This document shows positions 62,397 through 64,000 of a DNA stretch of 64,000 nucleotides, piece after piece. Each line of letters starts with the position of its first letter. The stretch's first letter is position 1. The notes under the pieces are model-generated. The model was not told where the DNA came from and did not search any database. It worked only from the letters and a program-made list of their open reading frames with translations. The position numbers and the translations under genes are program-made. Source of the DNA: Rhizodiscina lignyota (lineage: Eukaryota; Ascomycota; Dothideomycetes; Aulographales; Rhizodiscinaceae); NCBI GenBank assembly GCA_010015805.1, contig ML978130.1, positions 62,001-126,000 of the forward strand, in the 5' to 3' direction.

Positions 62397-63309
62397 GAGA
62401 CGGGAGCTTGGGCCAATCCAAGACTACGTCACGGGTGACGCTAGGCCGCTAGAGAGTAGAGAGAAGCCGCGGCACACGCACCGACGACAAAAGAGTTGGC
62501 AGCTAAGATGTAAAGCCTCCATCGTGTAGCTGACAAAGTGGATAATGCTCTGTCCCTTACTGTTACATACACTCCAAAGGACTTAGGATCGAGCTTTCGG
62601 AGACACGCTCACTTATCTGCTCGCCCGACTGCTATCTATTTTTGTCACCGAGTTGTCACCGAGGCACGCTGGTAGGACAGATTAGGGCCATGGACAAGGG
62701 AAATCATTTTGAAGGCGAGAATTGGATTGAAATTTGTCTGATACATCTTACACTACTGTGCCGGCATTCACCTGTAAAGGCGGTGACCAAGGCTTCTCTT
62801 CTTATGCCCAAGTCGTACTCTGAAAAGTCCGAGATATCAGCGACACTCGAGCTTCAAGCCAACAGCAGCACCTACATCAAGCTACACGAACAACTGGGCA
62901 TTTCTCTGAGTATCACGATATAAGCGGAATACGTTATCGGAGTTCCATAATAGTCGAATGGGACCCTTTATTCGCTTAGTGAACAAGCACTCACCTCCTC
63001 CGCTGCATTCGTGTGTGGCTAGGAAGTGCATCACCGAGCGAGCCGAGGAATACCGCCATCTCGGTTTGCGGGGCCTTATACAGCTCACATTTCTTCAACA
63101 GCATCAACATCTCTCTTGCATGACCTTGAATCCGCTTTAAAGCGGCCGCTCTTCTCTAAAACACGTCCATGTGATACATTTGCCGTGCAAATTATCTACT
63201 GCTGCATCCGAGCAAGTCGTCATCAATCTCACGCGACCTCCGAGCTCTCCTTCATCTCTCTACACGAACACATTTCCTTACCTTCCACTGATATCAGGAA
63301 CTCGCAAAA
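62397..63309. other. Divergent intergenic region
   Basis: About 910 bp between the small gene and the enoyl-CoA hydratase/isomerase gene. A 93-codon plus frame at 62642-62923 lacks supporting features. Pyrimidine-rich sequence precedes the start at 63310. Confidence 0.4.
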
Positions 63310-64000
63310 ATGGTCGGCAAATATTCAGATATCATCTGCGAGGTCAAGGGCCAGATAGGCATCATCAAGGTCTCTTCTCCTCTTTATCTCGCCATCTCCA
63401 TTCCTGACAAAGCGCAGTTCAACCGCCCAAAGGCGCTCAACTCCTTCGGCGGCAACTTGATCCCAGAAGCCGTCGCCGCGTTTCGAGAACTCAATGATCA
63501 CCCCGATACCGTCTTTACCGTCCTGACTGGTGAAGGCCGATTCTTCTCCGCCGGTGCCGATGTTAAGGGCAAGTCTGACGCCCCACCCGTGATTGAACAC
63601 ACCTTACTAACTTTAAGGTGAAGCTGTCTCTTCGGAAAAGACTGCGAATTTCCCAAATGATGGAGAGAAGAAGATTGCATTTGTATCTCGCTATTCCATC
63701 GGTGCGTACTGTAGATCATTTACGCTGACTTCTTTCCTTTCCAGCTTCGAAGCGGTATCATCATGCCCGGTATCACGTTCCTGTCTCGTTTATCTCACTC
63801 TGTCAACTGGCTTCTCCTTTTCTTCAGTCCTCGCTCGTATAGCCTCTCGTTTAGAGAACATTGAACTAATACGAAATAACTACAGCACAAGAGCTTCTCC
63901 GCTCCATAATCGACCACAAAAAGGTTGTCGTCCTCGCGCTCAACGGCCCCGCCGTCGGTGGTGGCGCTGCCTGGTTCGAAGGCATGTCCGACATCGTTGT
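63310..64000 (+). CDS. Enoyl-CoA hydratase/isomerase family protein, 3' end beyond window
   Basis: Crotonase-fold enzyme of fatty-acid beta-oxidation, most like peroxisomal delta3,delta2-enoyl-CoA isomerases. Exons 63310-63369, 63418-63568, 63618-63701 and 63886 to the window end. Intron 1 (48 nt) is 3n and stop-free. Intron 2 (63569-63617) has a GC donor (GCAAGT) and a TACTAAC branch site, a textbook GC-AG intron. Intron 3 is 184 nt. The joined protein reads MVGKYSDIICEVKGQIGIIK, then FNRPKALNSFGGNLIPEAV, FTVLTGEGRFFSAGADVKG (first oxyanion-hole loop), and SIAQELLRSIIDHKKVVVLA followed by LNGPAVGGGAAWFEG (second oxyanion-hole loop). NRP and LNGP with a GGGAA turn fit the ECI subgroup. Catalytic residue and targeting signal lie beyond the window. 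Confidence 0.9.

Overview
This window reads as nuclear DNA of a filamentous ascomycete (Pezizomycotina, possibly Dothideomycetes; the class is a guess). The grounds are genes on both strands, short GT-AG introns of mostly 47-70 nt with CTAAC/CTGAC-like branch points, and gene families typical of moulds: a HET-domain protein, a KTR mannosyltransferase, a Tra1 subunit, an Elo elongase and a GH172-type secreted protein. I saw no rRNA, tRNA, CRISPR array, intact transposon or viral relic. I resolved exon structures by hand from splice signals and reading-frame continuity; coordinates given for multi-exon genes span start to stop, and exons are listed in the evidence.

Layout, left to right. 1-1520: an MFS transporter running off the left edge. 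2826-3932: a 2-oxoglutarate/Fe(II) oxygenase. 4429-11223: three consecutive minus-strand genes for membrane-anchored glycan enzymes (an SGNH/PC-esterase-like protein, a GT-B-like glycosyltransferase and a polysaccharide pyruvyltransferase), which together look like a Golgi surface-glycan module. 12114-14960: the divergent pair NADH pyrophosphatase (Nudix) and COG2. 15435-16523: an F-box-like protein. 17609-29227: TRA1, the giant PIKK-like pseudokinase of SAGA/NuA4, filling over 11 kb. 30349-31215: a degraded or mis-assembled hypothetical gene. 31370-33406: a secreted DUF2961/GH172 protein. 34475-35484: a short-chain dehydrogenase. 37375-41714: the divergent pair GCP5-like gamma-tubulin complex protein and KTR mannosyltransferase. 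42147-42893: cytochrome c oxidase subunit VI. 43864-45058: a SET-domain protein with one apparent frameshift. 45660-46882: a fatty-acid elongase. 47620-49551: a HET-domain protein. 50576-53753: a 1026-residue protein I do not recognise. 54378-60201: the divergent pair mitochondrial PDK-type kinase and USP7/Ubp15-type ubiquitin protease. 60711-61633: a p24 cargo receptor. 62040-62396: a small unresolved gene. 63310-64000: an enoyl-CoA hydratase/isomerase running off the right edge.

Most genes are unlinked housekeeping functions. The exception is the three-gene glycan block at 4.4-11.2 kb, whose members share strand and topology (short cytosolic tail, one membrane anchor, lumenal enzyme). Secretory-pathway functions recur in the window (COG2, KTR, p24). 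Other points of note are three introns that are multiples of three and free of stops (so retention would still give protein), two GC-AG introns, very small first exons of 15 and 24 nt, and a G-run frameshift in the SET gene.
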